A DNA stretch of 23,254 nucleotides from the IMG/VR virus record IMGVR_UViG_3300031660_000061, positions 1 to 23,254 of that record; one strand, given 5' to 3'. Of this stretch, positions 1-5,336 are shown piece by piece. Positions within the stretch are counted from its first letter, which is position 1. Every line of letters begins with the position of its first letter. This DNA is from a virus. Made by a program: the position numbers and the translations under genes. A model generated the notes under the pieces. It saw only the letters and a program-made list of their open reading frames with translations, was not told the DNA's origin and ran no database searches.

Positions 1-103
1 TAGCAATAAACTGTGAAGCTTTTTTGGTTTTTGAGTTAGCGATTCTAATTTTAAAACCGCCATCTCGTCTACCTGTAATCTTCATATCATATTCGCCCCT
101 CAT
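1..103 (-). CDS. Partial small gene at left edge
   Basis: ATG at 103 overlaps the previous stop (TAATG). The frame stays open to the window edge, giving MRGEYDMKITGRRDGGFKIR and IANSKTKKASQFIA. A second ATG (85) would start at MKITG. The visible part is basic and may form beta strands. Too little remains to name it. Confidence 0.5.
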   Translation of the reverse strand, partial: MRGEYDMKITGRRDGGFKIRIANSKTKKASQFIA

Positions 104-408
104 TATGGCTTTATTAATTCTAAGTCAAATTGTTGCGCAACATAGTTGATATGCTTTTGCGTGGTCATACTCCAATATCCTAATTGAATAAGTTGTCCTC
201 CTGCAATTGTTGCTACGTGAGTTGTATAACTCCATACTTCGTCTCTGTCTACTCTTAAATTTTGCTTGTATCTTTCTAACATCTGTTCTGATTTTAAATT
301 AGTATTTTTCTCTGTTTTTATTGTCACAATCCTACCATTGACAAACTTAGTCGTGGTTCCATCTTTCCAATTCACTTCGTAAGTTTTAAAAGTAAATTTC
401 ATTCTCAT
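103..408 (-). CDS. 101 aa phage protein of unknown function
   Basis: The start is at 408 (MRMKF) or at the second ATG, 402 (MKFTF); both lie inside the previous gene. The N-terminal half has beta strands (EVNWKDGTTTKFVNGRIVTI). The second half, VWSYTTHVATIAGGQLIQLG then YWSMTTQKHINYVAQQFDL, fits a recurring small-phage-protein pattern (S-Y-x-T-x-V-A...W-S-x-T-T-x-x-H-I-N), known to me only as a domain of unknown function. Its TAA overlaps the next ATG (TAATG). The left-end genes form one small operon. Confidence 0.6.
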   Translation of the reverse strand: MRMKFTFKTYEVNWKDGTTTKFVNGRIVTIKTEKNTNLKSEQMLERYKQNLRVDRDEVWSYTTHVATIAGGQLIQLGYWSMTTQKHINYVAQQFDLELIKP

Positions 409-565
409 ACTCTAAACCTGTAATGTCTGCTAACGCTTCTTCGTAATTTGTGTAAGTAATCTCACGAATTAATTCGTTTGCTTCATCATTAGGTACTACT
501 GTAATTTCTACGCTACCATTATCTGTGATTGCTCTAAATAAGTTAATTTTTGTGTATTCTGTCAT
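386..565 (-). CDS. 59 aa acidic small protein
   Basis: ATG at 565, TAA at 386. The product is MTEYTKINLFRAITDNGSVE, then ITVVPNDEANELIREITYTN and YEEALADITGLEYENEIYF. It is acidic, with two to three beta strands followed by a helix. It is the first gene after the promoter at 631-662 and its end overlaps the next gene by 23 (or 17) bases. I do not recognise a family. Small acidic early phage proteins of this kind often bind host factors, but nothing here proves that. Confidence 0.6.
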   Translation of the reverse strand: MTEYTKINLFRAITDNGSVEITVVPNDEANELIREITYTNYEEALADITGLEYENEIYF

Positions 566-630
566 TTTGTTCTGATTTTAGTGAGGGGTGAGCCAAGTCC
601 CTCGGGGTTCTTATTCCTATTGCTCTTATT

Positions 631-662
631 CAAAGATACATTAAATAAACTTATAAACCAAA
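631..662 (-). promoter_or_regulatory. Host-type promoter for left-end small genes
   Basis: Minus strand: TTTG (662-659), 20 bp, TATCTTTG (638-631), an exact Bacteroidetes-type match. Transcription would start near 624, giving a leader of about 60 bases with a GAGGG/CCCTC hairpin before the 59 aa gene. Confidence 0.7.
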
Positions 663-686
663 TTATTAATAACTTATTTTTAAAAT

Positions 687-713
687 AAAAAAAAAGGGGT
701 TTTTAAGCCCCTG
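687..713 (-). terminator. Intrinsic terminator of short unit
   Basis: Minus strand: AGGGG / CCCCT stem of 5 bp with an 8-base A-rich loop, followed by nine T's. It ends the unit starting near 872 and lies just upstream of the next promoter. Confidence 0.75.
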
Positions 714-720
714 ATTATTA

Positions 721-845
721 TTATTCTTCAATCTCTACTGCAACCAATGTCAATCCCTTACAATTATTCTTGAGGTGATTAGATTATCAAACATATCAAA
801 AGTGTAAAGGTTTAAGTAACCCCTTGAAATTGACCTAGTATTCAT
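721..845 (-). pseudogene. Short frame, possibly frame-shifted, or small RNA
   Basis: ATG at 845, preceded by GGAG, opens a 31-codon frame (MNTRSISRGYLNLYTFDMFD, NLITS, then RIIVRD) that stops at 750. In another frame the DNA continues as KNNCKGLTLVAVEIEE and stops at 721, just before the terminator. Joining the two with a -1 shift around CTCAAGAAT would give a plausible ~41 aa protein. It may be a broken small gene, a sequencing indel, or a non-coding RNA between promoter and terminator. I cannot decide. Confidence 0.35.
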
Positions 846-878
846 CGCTCCTTCAAGCGTGACTTAATTGCCAACATT

Positions 879-909
879 CAAATATAAAACAAATAAAGTT
901 ATCCACAAA
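879..909 (-). promoter_or_regulatory. Host-type promoter of short unit
   Basis: Minus strand: TTTG (909-906), 19 bp, TATATTTG (886-879), an exact match to the Bacteroidetes TAnnTTTG -7 element with normal spacing. Start of transcription is expected near 872, about 185 bases before the terminator at 687. Confidence 0.65.
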
Positions 910-1013
910 GTATTTTATATGTTAAACTTTCTGAGTTATCTTATCATATCACCTTCCTTTTGTAAAGAAAATTGATTTTTTTATACATAATAGTTTATCT
1001 TTGTATAAATTTT

Positions 1014-1436
1014 TTAATTTTTATTTAAATTAATTATACTTGCATCGTTTTCTTGTAGTAAATAAACGTCTTTAAGCAATCTTTTCTTTGTCCACATTGT
1101 AGTGTCAGGACAATATTTTTTAACCGTTTCAGGCATCTTTAAAGTATTTAGCCAATACATAAAGTTTCCTTTCGTATCTGCTACAAAATAAATTTTTACA
1201 ATGTCATCGTCTAAAGACATTAATGCATCGTATTTATCTTTTTCAAGCATCTTGTCTTCATAATGCTTATTTCTGAATTTCATTTCAATAACACATTTTT
1301 TGCCTTTTGGAGTTGTTCCGTAAGCGTCATATCTTGAAGAGTCATTGTCAGGAAGTTTTAATTCCCACCCATCTAAGTTTAAAAGTAAGACTAAGGCTTT
1401 TTCGTATTCTTTAATCTTCTTTATTCCCAATGTCAA
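1014..1436 (-). CDS. PD-(D/E)XK nuclease-like protein
   Basis: About 140 aa. The central block SRYDAYGTTPKGKKCVIEMK, then FRNKHYEDKMLEKDKYDAL, contains a D...E-x-K pattern (D in RYDAYG, E and K in IEMKF) on adjacent strands, as in PD-(D/E)XK restriction-endonuclease-like folds. IVKIYFVADTKGNFMYWLN continues the core sheet. It may be a resolvase- or repair-like nuclease, or a catalytically altered relative. There is no ATG at the beginning: TTG at 1436 (or TTG at 1430) is the likely start, inside the end of the 75 aa gene, so translation is probably coupled. It is the last gene before the ~450 bp region with a short separate unit. Confidence 0.6.
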   Translation of the reverse strand: MTLGIKKIKEYEKALVLLLNLDGWELKLPDNDSSRYDAYGTTPKGKKCVIEMKFRNKHYEDKMLEKDKYDALMSLDDDIVKIYFVADTKGNFMYWLNTLKMPETVKKYCPDTTMWTKKRLLKDVYLLQENDASIINLNKN

Positions 1437-1638
1437 AGATGGTATTTAAATCTTTTATCCAACCCTTAATAATTTTAGTTGAGCAGGTGCAAGGTTTATA
1501 ATAACTATGCTTGTGATATTTTGAATGTAGTTGACAAACTAATTCAAACTCTGCTGCAGTTATTGTATCATTAGTTCCCATCCTGAAGAAGCCCCAATCC
1601 TTGTAATCTTCTTTTTCAAACTTCAATTTTATTCCCAT
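1411..1638 (-). CDS. 75 aa CxC protein
   Basis: A 75 aa protein: FEKEDYKDWGFFRMGTNDTI, TAAEFELVCQLHSKYHKHSY, then YKPCTCSTKIIKGWIKDLNT and IFDIGNKED. The block VCQLHSKYxxHxYYKPCTC followed by WIKDLN is one I recall from flavobacterial phages. Cys and His residues (C, H, H, H, CTC) could form a small zinc site. It overlaps the upstream CxC gene by 10 bases, and its end overlaps the nuclease-like frame by 26 bases. Function unknown. Confidence 0.65.
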   Translation of the reverse strand: MGIKLKFEKEDYKDWGFFRMGTNDTITAAEFELVCQLHSKYHKHSYYKPCTCSTKIIKGWIKDLNTIFDIGNKED

Positions 1639-1778
1639 CTATTAATTTTTATTTTGTTCCAATCCTGACGTCTTGAATCACATTTGCATTTTGTTCCTTT
1701 ATATTTATGATATTTTTCTACAAGCCATTTTATACCTGTATATTTCGTAATGTAAAATACTATGTCTCCGAGTCTCAT
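1629..1778 (-). CDS. 49 aa CxC protein
   Basis: ATG at 1778 in an ATGA overlap; the TAA at 1629 is 10 bases inside the next gene. The product is MRLGDIVFYITKYTGIKWLV, then EKYHKYKGTKCKCDSRRQDW and NKIKINRWE. I recognise the plan LGDxxxxITKxTGIKxLV...CxCxxRRxxWNKI from small proteins that are widespread in flavobacterial phages but uncharacterised. The C-x-C pair may bind metal or partners. The next gene product has a comparable CxC plus W motif, so the two may be related. Confidence 0.7.
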   Translation of the reverse strand: MRLGDIVFYITKYTGIKWLVEKYHKYKGTKCKCDSRRQDWNKIKINRWE

Positions 1779-2035
1779 TTGCTTTGTAATTTTTGAATGT
1801 ATAAACAAGCATCCATTAGTTCCTCTTTTAGATGTTGTAAAAAGTCATCTGTGCAATTATCTTGCAGAGTTGTTTTGTATTTGGTAATTCCTACGCAACT
1901 TCTAATGTCAAATTCTCTTTTTAAGTCTTCAACTATTTTATCACGTTTTGTTATTTTTTCTTTTTCAACTTTTTCAAAGTCTGTATTAAATTCACTTGCT
2001 AATTTAATTAGCGTACTCAATCCTGTTGTTTCCAT
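1775..2035 (-). CDS. Small helical protein, MazG-like segment
   Basis: An 86 aa helical protein. The first half is charged (FEKVEKEKITKRDKIVEDLK). The second half, ITKYKTTLQDNCTDDFLQHL then KEELMDACLYIQKLQ, matches a segment frequent in small phage proteins: (K)YxTTL...F..HLxEELMDAxxY(L/I)xKL. These resemble part of the all-alpha MazG/dUTPase nucleotide pyrophosphatase fold, where EExxD residues bind metal. Only one such motif is present, so enzymatic activity is uncertain. It is coupled to both neighbours (TAATG at the start, ATGA at the end). Confidence 0.6.
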   Translation of the reverse strand: METTGLSTLIKLASEFNTDFEKVEKEKITKRDKIVEDLKREFDIRSCVGITKYKTTLQDNCTDDFLQHLKEELMDACLYIQKLQSK

Positions 2036-2109
2036 TAGTAGTATATTGTTTTAAAATTATTATTTTCTTTACCATAATATGCCATTAGTTCAATATCATT
2101 AAACCTCAT
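2035..2109 (-). CDS. 24 aa microprotein frame, putative
   Basis: ATG at 2109 overlaps the sigma-like gene's stop by 11 bases, and the TAA overlaps the next ATG as TAATG. The frame would encode MRFNDIELMAYYGKENNNFK and TIYY. Double coupling is its only support. Its true role may be to pass ribosomes from the sigma gene to the next gene rather than to make a stable protein. Confidence 0.4.
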   Translation of the reverse strand: MRFNDIELMAYYGKENNNFKTIYY

Positions 2110-2608
2110 TTATTATAATTTTTAGTTTTCTTTTTACATTATGATATGTGTTGTAAAGAGAATAATATGGTATAAGTGATTTTCGTGACAATTCTGCAAT
2201 GCTCTCTCCGCCATTTATAATCTCGAAAACTTTTCTGTCGTACCAATACATTTTTTTTAAAGCATCTTGAACTTTAATGTAAGATTTTTCAAAAGCAACT
2301 GTCTCATCACTTTCTGTGTTAGCAAAATTTAACTTGCCAACGTCATCCATAGAAATGACAATGTTATTTTTGTTTTTTCTTTTAAGGTCTATAAAAACAG
2401 AATTTAGAGTTTTGAAAATATAGTAGTAATTTATTTCTTCTCCGTTATACATAAGGTTAACGTTCACTCCTTTTAAAAGTGTCTTATGTATTTTAATATA
2501 CATTTCTTGAGTGATATCTTCTGCGGTCTCATTTGAAACCCCAAACGACTTAACAATGTCAATCCAAATTAGGTGCTTCTTCGCAATCAACTCTAATGTA
2601 TGCTTCAT
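2099..2608 (-). CDS. Sigma-70-like transcription factor
   Basis: A 169 aa protein with two sigma-like parts. Residues ~10-85 resemble region 2 (FGVSNETAEDITQEMYIKIH, then YYYIFKTLNSVFIDLKRKNK). Residues ~112-165 resemble region 4 (VQDALKKMYWYDRKVFEII, then SIAELSRKSLIPYYSLYNTY, a helix-turn-helix, and KRKLK). The size and two-domain plan fit an ECF-type sigma factor. Diverged sigma-like proteins of this sort occur in many Bacteroidetes phages. It could direct host RNA polymerase to phage promoters; the repeated 28 bp element upstream of head genes is a candidate target (inference). It starts 1 base after the ATPase stop and overlaps a 24-codon frame at its end. Confidence 0.7.
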   Translation of the reverse strand: MKHTLELIAKKHLIWIDIVKSFGVSNETAEDITQEMYIKIHKTLLKGVNVNLMYNGEEINYYYIFKTLNSVFIDLKRKNKNNIVISMDDVGKLNFANTESDETVAFEKSYIKVQDALKKMYWYDRKVFEIINGGESIAELSRKSLIPYYSLYNTYHNVKRKLKIIINEV

Positions 2609-2609
2609 T

Positions 2610-3467
2610 TTATTTTAGTGGGTCATATAGGTCTCCTACAATTATTGGTAAGCCTTTTTCATTCACTTCAAAACTAAAGGTATCGAATGCGTAACCTCTG
2701 CTTCTGCCACATCTAACTGTAACCCAATTTTTGTTAACTGTGTTTGCTTCTAAACTTATAACTGTTTCGGCTTTTTTCTCTAAGAACGAACCCAAATGTC
2801 CTGTTCCTAATTTAGTGCTTCCGAAATTTTGATGTATAACATTGATAATGTGAACATTGTATTTAGCGGACCATTCCATTAGCTTCTGTACAACTTCGTT
2901 CGATTCCTGAATGTTATTTGCATCACTACATAAATCTGCAATGCCATCAATAATTACAAGTGATGGTCTATTTATTTTCTGACTTAGGTAGTACTCTATG
3001 AACTTAATTCTCGTTTTATAATTTATTGCTCTTAAACCAAAGGTATGATAATTTTCTGAATTAACATTTTTGTCCATATCATAAACTCTTTTAAAAACCT
3101 TTTGGCAATGCCATAGACCTTGCTCTGTATCAAAATGTACTAAACTACCATCGCCCCTGTGACCTTTTATATTTCCGCCATAAATATTACTGCCTGATAA
3201 ATAGACTGAAGCTAATAGTGATATAAAAAAAGTTTTCTTAGTTTTTGGTGGGGCAGTAACGACTGATAAATTACCATAAGTTCCAATTGGTATTGGTAAT
3301 ATAGTATCGCCATTATCTGACCTTAAAACCTTTTCGCCCATTGAAAGGCAAACAGGTGGGTATTCCATTTTCTTTTTTGTGTCCACAAAGCAATCCTGTT
3401 CAATAAACTGCATCAGCATATTGTGCTCTGTTTCTTTTTCTGTAAATTCAAGTTTGTTCTGTTTCAA
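2610..3467 (-). CDS. RepA/DnaB-like AAA ATPase
   Basis: A 285 aa ATPase of the RecA-fold group used by phages and mobile elements for replication. The P-loop is degenerate but recognisable: TAPPKTKKTFF (72-79), where the usual GxxxxGK(S/T) glycines are replaced, a form I also recall in Bacteroidetes elements (KSRKT-type). Other motifs are HFDTEQG (111-117), Walker B SLVIIDGIADL (169-179) and a sensor strand IINVIHQN (207-214). It is shorter than DnaB and lacks a primase domain. The frame has no ATG at its beginning: the first start is TTG at 3467, and the first in-frame ATG is at residue 17 (3419). It lies just before the sigma-like gene. Confidence 0.75.
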   Translation of the reverse strand: MKQNKLEFTEKETEHNMLMQFIEQDCFVDTKKKMEYPPVCLSMGEKVLRSDNGDTILPIPIGTYGNLSVVTAPPKTKKTFFISLLASVYLSGSNIYGGNIKGHRGDGSLVHFDTEQGLWHCQKVFKRVYDMDKNVNSENYHTFGLRAINYKTRIKFIEYYLSQKINRPSLVIIDGIADLCSDANNIQESNEVVQKLMEWSAKYNVHIINVIHQNFGSTKLGTGHLGSFLEKKAETVISLEANTVNKNWVTVRCGRSRGYAFDTFSFEVNEKGLPIIVGDLYDPLK

Positions 3468-3502
3468 ATTTTTCTGTTTTAAAGATTAGGTATAAAGATA
3501 AT

Positions 3503-3532
3503 AAAAAAGGGCAACGTATTAGACCGTTACCC
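3503..3532 (-). terminator. Intrinsic terminator after ssb
   Basis: Minus strand: GGGTAACG / CGTTGCCC, an 8 bp stem with one G-U pair and an 8-base loop, then six T's. It lies 10 bases after the ssb stop and 36 bases before the ATPase start. Confidence 0.8.
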
Positions 3533-3541
3533 CTCTCATTA

Positions 3542-3850
3542 TTAAAATGGCATATCGTCTTCGCCTACTGCACCGACATTTTCAGCAGAATCCTTTTTAG
3601 GTTCTTTTTCTGCTAAAGTTACTTTTCCATCTGTCCAAACTACTTTTCCGTTTCCTAAGTAATTCTTGGCTACTTTCGCATCCCTTTCTTCTTTGGTCTG
3701 TGAATCAGTAAAAGCAACATTGTTTCCAAATCTTGTTTCGTCTTGAACTGATATAGTCATATTGTAATAAACTGCCCCATCCTTTCCTTTGATGAATTTT
3801 TCCTTTGGTAACTTGTCTACTCTGATACTTGCATTAATTAATGTACTCAT
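3542..3850 (-). CDS. ssb: Single-stranded DNA-binding protein
   Basis: A 102 aa protein with short OB-fold-like strands (INASIRVDKLPKEKFI, VYYNMTISVQDETRFGNNVA, KVVWTDGKVTLAEK) and the hallmark acidic tip EDDMPF, equivalent to the DDIPF tail by which bacterial SSBs recruit partners. It is shorter than host SSB and diverged, as often in phages. It covers ssDNA in replication and recombination; neighbours are the possible annealing protein and the ATPase. A terminator follows it, which may raise its relative dose over the downstream ATPase. Confidence 0.75.
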   Translation of the reverse strand: MSTLINASIRVDKLPKEKFIKGKDGAVYYNMTISVQDETRFGNNVAFTDSQTKEERDAKVAKNYLGNGKVVWTDGKVTLAEKEPKKDSAENVGAVGEDDMPF

Positions 3851-3862
3851 AATTTTCTATTT

Positions 3863-4000
3863 TTATTTAGTTAATATTGATAATTCTTTTTTTAATAATA
3901 CGACTTTCCTTTTTAACGTCTCTATCGTTTTTCTGTCTCCGCCTTTATTAATAGTGGCTTTTAACAAATCTAATATTCGACAAATAGCTATTTCAGTCAT
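3863..4000 (-). CDS. 45 aa basic helical protein
   Basis: ATG at 4000 overlaps the preceding stop (TAATG); TAA at 3863 lies 13 bases before the ssb start. The product is MTEIAICRILDLLKATINKG, then GDRKTIETLKRKVVLLKKEL and SILTK. It is basic, with a helix-loop-helix look and leucine spacing suited to a short coiled coil. It might bind DNA or a partner of the recombination genes around it. I cannot assign a function. Confidence 0.6.
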   Translation of the reverse strand: MTEIAICRILDLLKATINKGGDRKTIETLKRKVVLLKKELSILTK

Positions 4001-4398
4001 TATTTTCTTTTAAAATCTTCAGATTCATCTTCGCCAAAAACTCCTAATTCGTAGAAACCTGCAAGTTTTAAAACTGCCCTGCTTAAAGCTCTTTTTTCAG
4101 CCATCTCCATAACATACCACGAGTTGCAATTCCCATCCTTAAAACTCAAGCCTTTAAGAGCAGAGCCAAACGTTTCTATCGTCTGTGCATCTTCTTTAAA
4201 CTGAATCCTTGCAAATGCTTTTACAACTGCAAAATTGGTTTCGCATTTTATGACTTCAAAATTAACCGCCATATTTTCTTTTGCTTGAATTTTCTCGATA
4301 CCTTGTCGAGTGATTATAACAAAGTGCTGATGCTTATAAACGTCATCTTTTGTTAATTCGTAATACTTGTACAATTCCTTTAGTTTTTCAATGTTCAT
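4000..4398 (-). CDS. Possible ssDNA-annealing / recombination protein
   Basis: A 132 aa protein. The order beta strands (HFVIITRQGIEKIQAKENMA, VVKAFARIQFKEDAQTIETF), then GSALKG, then a helix YVMEMAEKRALSRAVLKLAG recalls the core of Rad52-like and related phage annealing or mediator proteins. In those, a beta sheet is followed by a conserved (E)MAExRAxxRAxxxAG helix. The acidic end (FGEDESEDF) fits a protein working with SSB, encoded two genes later. This is a structural-pattern inference and homologues may be annotated only as hypothetical. Its TAA overlaps the next ATG (TAATG), and its own start overlaps the upstream stop (ATGA). Confidence 0.5.
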   Translation of the reverse strand: MNIEKLKELYKYYELTKDDVYKHQHFVIITRQGIEKIQAKENMAVNFEVIKCETNFAVVKAFARIQFKEDAQTIETFGSALKGLSFKDGNCNSWYVMEMAEKRALSRAVLKLAGFYELGVFGEDESEDFKRK

Positions 4399-4529
4399 TT
4401 TTTTAGTTTTAAATATTTATCATTCAATTGTTTAAGTTGTTCAATATGAGAAAGTAATGCTTCGATTCTATGCTCATAAGCAACCATTAATGTTTGGGCA
4501 GTTTCCTGCGAAAAATTAGTATTTACCAT
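4395..4529 (-). CDS. 44 aa helical protein, putative
   Basis: ATG at 4529 in a TAATG overlap, TGA at 4395 in an ATGA overlap with the next gene, so it is coupled on both sides. The product is MVNTNFSQETAQTLMVAYEH, then RIEALLSHIEQLKQLNDKYL and KLKK. It is one long amphipathic helix with leucine heptads, able to form a short coiled coil. Function unknown. Pairing with the preceding 49 aa helical protein is conceivable. Confidence 0.6.
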   Translation of the reverse strand: MVNTNFSQETAQTLMVAYEHRIEALLSHIEQLKQLNDKYLKLKK

Positions 4530-4678
4530 TATTTTATATTTATTAAGGTTGATTTAGCAATCTCTAACTTTTTAAACAAATCTAATTGTTCAAATGCGTC
4601 TCCATTGTAAACTGCGTGAGATAATGCCTTTTCAAGCACTTTAATTTCTTTGTGTAATGTGATGTCCTGTGTTTCCAT
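4529..4678 (-). CDS. 49 aa helical protein, putative
   Basis: The frame runs from ATG 4678 to TAA 4529; the stop overlaps the next ATG (TAATG). The product is METQDITLHKEIKVLEKALS, then HAVYNGDAFEQLDLFKKLEI and AKSTLINIK. It is helical and charged, with no Cys or membrane segment. It is the first gene after the promoter/terminator pair near 4800, so it may lead the replication operon. Coupling to the next gene supports translation. Function unknown. Confidence 0.6.
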   Translation of the reverse strand: METQDITLHKEIKVLEKALSHAVYNGDAFEQLDLFKKLEIAKSTLINIK

Positions 4679-4749
4679 TTTTATGATTTTAAAATTAATA
4701 TACCACGAATATACACAAAATAGTTAATAAAACCTAATTTTAAGGCAAG

Positions 4750-4776
4750 AAAAAAGGGTAAGCATAAGCCAACCCT
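4750..4776 (-). terminator. Intrinsic terminator/attenuator after NinG
   Basis: Minus strand: GGGTTGGC / GCTTACCC stem (one mismatch, one G-U), loop TTAT, then six T's. It lies only ~20 bases after the expected start of the promoter above, so it may attenuate that transcript as well as end the upstream operon. Confidence 0.7.
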
Positions 4777-4801
4777 CTTTAGTATTGAAAAACAGAACGT
4801 T

Positions 4802-4833
4802 CAAATGTACGGTTAAATTATGGTCTTTACAAA
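4802..4833 (-). promoter_or_regulatory. Host-type promoter at NinG 3' end
   Basis: Minus strand: TTTG (4833-4830), 20 bp, TACATTTG (4809-4802), matching the Bacteroidetes -33/-7 pattern. Transcription would start near 4795, within or next to the palindrome GAACGTTC (4802-4795), and run into the terminator at 4776-4750 and then the small replication genes. Confidence 0.6.
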
Positions 4834-5208
4834 TTTTTCGTAGTCTTTTATCATTTCCTGTAATTCTGAATCTGAAAGTTTTATTATTTGACCTGCTTGT
4901 ATCTGAAGATTCTCTGCAGTTCCTTTTCCGTATTTTAAATCTAAGTTTTTACTAAAAATAAATTGTTCTCCTTGCCTGAATACATTGCAACCTGCACATT
5001 GCACTTGGCAATTTACTTCGTCCCATCTTGTTGAATAATGTCTTCTGCTTTGAAAGTGTCCGTTTTGTAGTTTTTTCCAATGGTCAGATTTTCCGCAAGT
5101 GAAACAGGTTGCGTACTCATTTTCTGAATCTTTTAGTCTTATATACTGACTAAAAATTGTATCAAGTTTTTTAACAATCTTGCTTCTTGTTATCTTCTTT
5201 TTCGCCAT
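4813..5208 (-). CDS. ninG: NinG/Rap-like recombination endonuclease
   Basis: A 131 aa protein of the lambda NinG (Rap) family, which binds and cuts recombination intermediates. A basic start (MAKKKITRSKIVKKLDTIFS) leads to the zinc-binding/HNH-like core: C35 and C38 in ATCFTCGKSD, then QNGHFQSRRHYSTRWDEVN, then the Cys cluster around positions 67-74 (CQVQCAGCN). The C-terminus is helical. It is shorter than lambda NinG (about 200 aa), but the core is complete. A host-type promoter sits over its 3' end. Neighbouring SSB and a possible annealing protein make a recombination/replication module. Confidence 0.85.
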   Translation of the reverse strand: MAKKKITRSKIVKKLDTIFSQYIRLKDSENEYATCFTCGKSDHWKKLQNGHFQSRRHYSTRWDEVNCQVQCAGCNVFRQGEQFIFSKNLDLKYGKGTAENLQIQAGQIIKLSDSELQEMIKDYEKFVKTII

Positions 5209-5226
5209 CTCATTTTTTTGTTTAGG

Positions 5227-5260
5227 AAAAAAGTAATAACTTCGAATTTTTTTATTACTT
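5227..5260 (-). terminator. Weak AT-rich hairpin, possible terminator
   Basis: Minus strand: AAGTAATAA / TTATTACTT, a 9 bp stem with a 12-base loop, followed by a run of T's. The stem holds a single G-C pair, so its strength is doubtful. It lies between the lysis cassette and NinG and could weaken read-through there. Confidence 0.35.
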
Positions 5261-5278
5261 GAATTATTAGAAATATAT

Positions 5279-5323
5279 CAAAAATATAACTAAATATAAA
5301 ACTAAAATATAACCAAATAATAA
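5279..5323. repeat. AT-only iteron-like repeats
   Basis: Four degenerate tandem units of about 10-12 bp (AAATATAACT, AAATATAAAACT, AAAATATAACC, AAATAATAAC) lie in the 128 bp gap between holin and NinG. They could be an unwinding element, a binding site array or an UP-like promoter region. No clear -7 element with proper spacing goes with them. Confidence 0.4.
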
Positions 5324-5336
5324 CTTTGGGAATTTT

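Larger units (their letters stand above)
566..1013. other. Regulatory gap with short transcription unit
   Basis: This 448 bp stretch has no clear long gene. It holds, on the minus strand, a host-type promoter (879-909), a short frame at 750-845 with a possible frame-shifted continuation to 721, a terminator (687-713), a second host-type promoter (631-662) and a small hairpin in the leader of the next gene (583-603: GAGGG / CCCTC). The part between 910 and 1013 is AT-rich, with nothing I can name. Confidence 0.6.

Noticed and set aside
972-1003. Plus-strand TTG-N21-TATCTTTG promoter-like match
   Set aside because: No plus-strand gene lies downstream, and such matches are expected in AT-rich DNA.
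5279-5313. TAnnTTTG match (TATTTTTG) with TTTG upstream in the holin-NinG gap
   Set aside because: The spacing of 27 bp is too long for the host promoter type.
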